Shown here one piece after another: positions 61,603-64,000 of a stretch of 64,000 nucleotides of DNA. The notes below the pieces were generated by a model. It saw only the letters and a list, made by a program, of their open reading frames with translations, was not told the DNA's origin and made no database searches. The position numbers and the translations under genes are program-made. Source of the DNA: Tridacna crocea (taxonomy: Eukaryota > Mollusca > Bivalvia > Cardiida > Cardiidae); the NCBI GenBank assembly GCA_943736015.1, contig OX031059.1:20888501-20952500 (forward strand). The letters are read 5' to 3'. Within the stretch, counting starts at the first letter, position 1, and the number at the start of each line of letters is the position of its first letter.

Positions 61603-61830
61603 TTAACTCATTACCAGACGACAATTTTTAGACTTATCCAAATTGAAAGCACTTGCAGACGACAAAATAAAAGTGACTGAAAATTTGAAATTTGTTTTGT
61701 GAAGAGTTGAAAACATTGTGGGAAAAGGAGAAAATGCTGGTTACCAGCATTTTCGCCTTTTCCCACAATGTTTTCTAAAGGTGTCTTTTTCAGGGGCGTC
61801 AAAAGTAGGGATTGTGTGGTAATGGGTTAA
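61603..61830 (-). mobile_element. Family A hairpin element, complete, first of three abutting
   Basis: TTAACTCATTACCAGACGAC ... gtgtggtaatgggttaa; perfect palindrome apart from one base. Confidence 0.95.
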
Positions 61831-62052
61831 TTCTTTACCAAAAGATAAAATTTTAGACTTGTCGAAATATTTGAAAAATTTGTAGATGACAAAATAAATG
61901 TGACTCAAAATTGAAACTTAAATTTAGGTAGAAAACATTGAGGGAAAAGGAGAAAATGCTGGTAACCAGCATTTTCTCCTTTTCCCAAATTGTTTTCCGA
62001 CAGCTTCTTTCACTGGGTGGTAAAAACCTCGGATTGTTTGGTAAAGTGTTAA
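61827..62052 (-). mobile_element. Family A hairpin element, complete, second of three abutting
   Basis: Shares its first TTAA with the preceding copy; centre ctggtaaccag; right end tttggtaaagtgttaa. Confidence 0.92.
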
Positions 62053-62215
62053 TCTTCACTATTAAACAAAATCTTAGACTTTTCCAAATTTATAACATTT
62101 GTAGAGTACAATGTAAATCAAATAATAAAACTTGTCTTTTATTGTTGGAAAATAATGCTGGTTGTCTTTTGCAGATTGTCCTTCCTCAAAATAGAATTGT
62201 TTGGTTAGGGGTGAA
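62049..62215 (-). mobile_element. Family A remnant, third of three abutting
   Basis: TTAATCTTCACTATTAAACA ... gaattgtttggttagggg; palindrome gone. Confidence 0.6.
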
Positions 62216-62425
62216 AAGATTACAAAGTCTGCATGTTCTGTTTTCAGTGCAAAACTTTTTGCTATTTGTAAATTTTATGCTTGTCAAAGGATGGTCTACC
62301 TCATGATACACCTGGTTGCAAGACAAAATGGATTCATATTATTAGCAAACTTGCTTAGTGTAATGCATTTGACTGGAGCGTTATACCCCCTTTGTACAAA
62401 GCTGTGTGTATTTCATGCATTTCAG

Positions 62426-62520
62426 AGAGTAATATTTAATATAGTCAACTTTAGCAAGACAAAATCTTTGTACAGAGAAGGAATGTCACCTTTTGTGAAA
62501 TCAACTAGTCGACCAAAGTG
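62426..62520 (+). CDS. AGBL4: AGBL4/CCP6-like cytosolic carboxypeptidase, exon 4
   Basis: 95 nt, acceptor catttcag, donor AAGTG/GTGAGT, phase 0 in and phase 2 out. Encodes RVIFNIVNFSKTKSLYREGM then SPFVKSTSRPKW, the family block that continues the N-domain (VIFNI.NF.K..SLY..GM.P.V.S). The final Trp codon is split and completed by the first base of the next exon. Confidence 0.96.
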
Positions 62521-62968
62521 GTGAGTAAATCAGTGTCTAAAAGACAAACTGGTCCAAGTTTAAGATTTATTATTGTTTTATGTGCTTCCATATTTAAAGG
62601 ATCTTGAGGGCAAAGCCATTTGAAAAGATTGTGGGAAAAGGAGAAAATAATAGTAATGTTTCTTTAACCATAATCAAGTTGAGAAACAGGCACAAAATGC
62701 CGGTGATGCTTGCCTTTCATTTTTCTCAAATAAAACCGTCTTAACTTCCTTTCATATAGACAATGAAACTAATGCTGTTATGTTGACATACTATTTCAAT
62801 GTATATTGACATTGCAAGAATATGCCATAAGTTACATCTTTATAAAGTAACAATAAAAAAAATACTAAAGCCATAAAGTTCACCAGTAAACAGGAATGAC
62901 ATAATTTGCTTTTAGTGTGTCAGCACTTTGATTTTCGAAAAAGCTTATCCAAGTCTTTCGAGCGATGA

Positions 62969-63043
62969 CCTTCCCTTCCCTTCCCTTCCCTTCCCTTCCC
63001 TTCCCTTCCCTTCCCTTCCCTTCCCTTCCCTTCCCTTCCCTTC
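62969..63043 (+). repeat. (TTCCC)n microsatellite, about 15 units
   Basis: Perfect pentanucleotide array in AGBL4 intron 4; purine on the other strand. Long frames crossing it are low-complexity artefacts. Confidence 0.97.
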
Positions 63044-63049
63044 TGACCA

Positions 63050-63212
63050 TGAAGAAGAGGCTCAGTACATGTTTGAAAAAGAAGAAAATGCAGGCTGACT
63101 GTCATACTGTCTTTTTCCCACAGTTTGTGCTGCCCTTTATAAGACAGTGTCATTCATTTGGGCTATATTTCATCTCAACTGCAAATATTTTCAATATAGA
63201 CCAGTCTTAACT
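63050..63212 (+). mobile_element. Family A remnant
   Basis: gaagaaaatgcaggctgact, ctttttcccacagtttgtgc, atagaccagtctta. Confidence 0.55.
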
Positions 63213-63434
63213 ATTTCCTGAAGAACAAAATCTAGGACTGGTCCAAATTCAATGTACTTGCAGACGAGACAATGGTCTCGACTGAACAATTGAAAATTGT
63301 TTTAAGAAGGGTAGAAAACATTATGGAGAAAGAGGAAAATACTGGTTACCAGCATTTTCTTCTTTTCCCACAATGGTTACAAAAAGCTTCTTTTCAGGGT
63401 GGTAGAAACCAGGGATTGTTTGGTAAAGGGTTAA
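63208..63434 (-). mobile_element. Family A hairpin element, near complete
   Basis: aggactggtccaaattcaat ... gtttggtaaagggttaa; ends 47 bp before AGBL4 exon 5. Confidence 0.88.
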
Positions 63435-63481
63435 ATGTTGTAGTCTGGTTCAGAGTTTATACCATAATTTTATTTCTTCAG

Positions 63482-63698
63482 GGTGAGAGTACCTGCAAAG
63501 CATGTATATTATTACCGATGCCCAGACCACAGAAAAAACTATGTCATGTCATTTGCATTTATTCTCGATAAAGAAGATGATGTTTACCAATTCTCATATT
63601 GCTACCCCTATTCTTACACACGTCTACAGAACTACTTGGATAACCTTGAAAAAAGAAACATGGAATTTTTTACGAGAGAGTTACTTTGTCTGACAGTG
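63482..63698 (+). CDS. AGBL4: AGBL4/CCP6-like cytosolic carboxypeptidase, exon 5
   Basis: 217 nt, acceptor atttcttcag, donor ACAGTG/GTAAGG, phase 2 in and phase 0 out. Encodes VPAKHVYYYRCPDHRKNYVM, then SFAFILDKEDDVYQFSYCYP and YSYTRLQNYLDNLEKRNMEF. It contains the YPY(S/T)YT motif that opens the carboxypeptidase domain. The five exons give 588 nt (196 codons) without a break; AGBL4 proteins are usually around 500 residues, so the zinc-binding His/Glu and catalytic Glu lie beyond the right edge and cannot be judged. Confidence 0.96.
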
Positions 63699-63827
63699 GT
63701 AAGGACAATAGTAATTTTCAGCTGATCTGAGCACTTAGAGCTCAAAGTGAGCTATTGTTGTCATGCAGTGCATTTCTGTTGTCCTTCAGTTTTCAATATT
63801 GAATACTGCTGAAAGCTTCTTATGTAG

Positions 63828-64000
63828 AACAAAAGGGCTTAAGGAAGAAAGGGGCTTTTGAAAAAAATGCTAGTACCATTACCACCATTTTCTTTCTTTT
63901 GAAGAAAGTTTTTTCAAAAGCCTATCTACCCTTGTCTACCCATTGCATATCCTCTGTGAACCAAATCTCAACATTTGTTTCTGTCTGCATATGCTTGAAT
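63828..64000 (+). mobile_element. Family A remnant at the window edge
   Basis: aaaatgctagtaccattacc accattttctttc; second arm and ctgtctgcatatgcttgaat visible. Confidence 0.6.

Larger units (their letters stand above)
61488..62425 (+). other. AGBL4: AGBL4 intron 3
   Basis: 0.94 kb, of which roughly two thirds is three abutting minus-orientation TTAA hairpin elements. Confidence 0.85.
62521..63481 (+). other. AGBL4: AGBL4 intron 4
   Basis: 0.96 kb holding a fragment of a hairpin element (about 62598-62660), a TTCCC microsatellite and two further hairpin elements facing opposite ways, the last of which ends 47 bp before the next exon. Confidence 0.85.

Noticed and set aside
62920-63210. Frames of repeated SLPFP or GREGK peptides
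   Set aside because: Pure translation of the TTCCC microsatellite.

Overview
The window looks like nuclear DNA of a metazoan, most likely a bivalve or other mollusc. It is AT-rich, with short exons, GT-AG introns of up to about 9 kb, two conserved animal genes and dense short DNA-transposon relics. The mollusc assignment is an inference from the look of the repeats (tandem 'aacaagagggcc' elements, 'ataccccgcaaaac' elements); no species can be named from the sequence alone.

Two genes are supported and run divergently. On the minus strand (exons at 27.8, 18.3, 10.2 and 9.9 kb, continuing past the left edge) lies an ELAV/Hu-family neuronal-type RNA-binding protein gene: N-terminus, all of RRM1 and the first half of RRM2. 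The RRM2 exon is present twice in tandem (10112-10265 and 9809-9962). Both copies are 154 nt, in the same phase, open and well spliced, and can only be used one at a time. On the plus strand (from 51.5 kb past the right edge) lies a cytosolic carboxypeptidase of the AGBL4/CCP6 type: a probable 8-codon first exon plus four clear exons covering the N-terminal domain and the start of the catalytic region. About 23.7 kb between the two genes has no convincing gene.

The rest is mostly repeats. One family dominates: a ~229-bp element bounded by TTAA, with termini TTAACCCATTACCACACAA / mirror, and a ~66-bp near-perfect palindrome in the middle (core ATGCTGGTAACCAGCAT). About 65 copies or fragments occur in 64 kb, in both orientations, in introns and between genes, some abutting and sharing one TTAA. 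The TTAA boundary and CCC start suggest a piggyBac-type non-autonomous (MITE) family. Two other TTAA-bounded families, several hairpin (foldback) elements, an ~837-bp inverted repeat, a Tc1-like transposase pseudogene, tRNA-like SINE heads, tandem-repeat-filled elements and a CCGGACG-motif tract make up most of the remainder.

The two observations most worth following are (1) the duplicated ELAV RRM2 exon, which looks like a mutually exclusive RNA-recognition switch, and (2) a 431-bp miniature LTR retrotransposon (55772-56202) whose LTRs contain the internal-promoter half of a 5S rRNA gene, with a tRNA-Leu primer site: an animal counterpart in design to plant Cassandra TRIMs.
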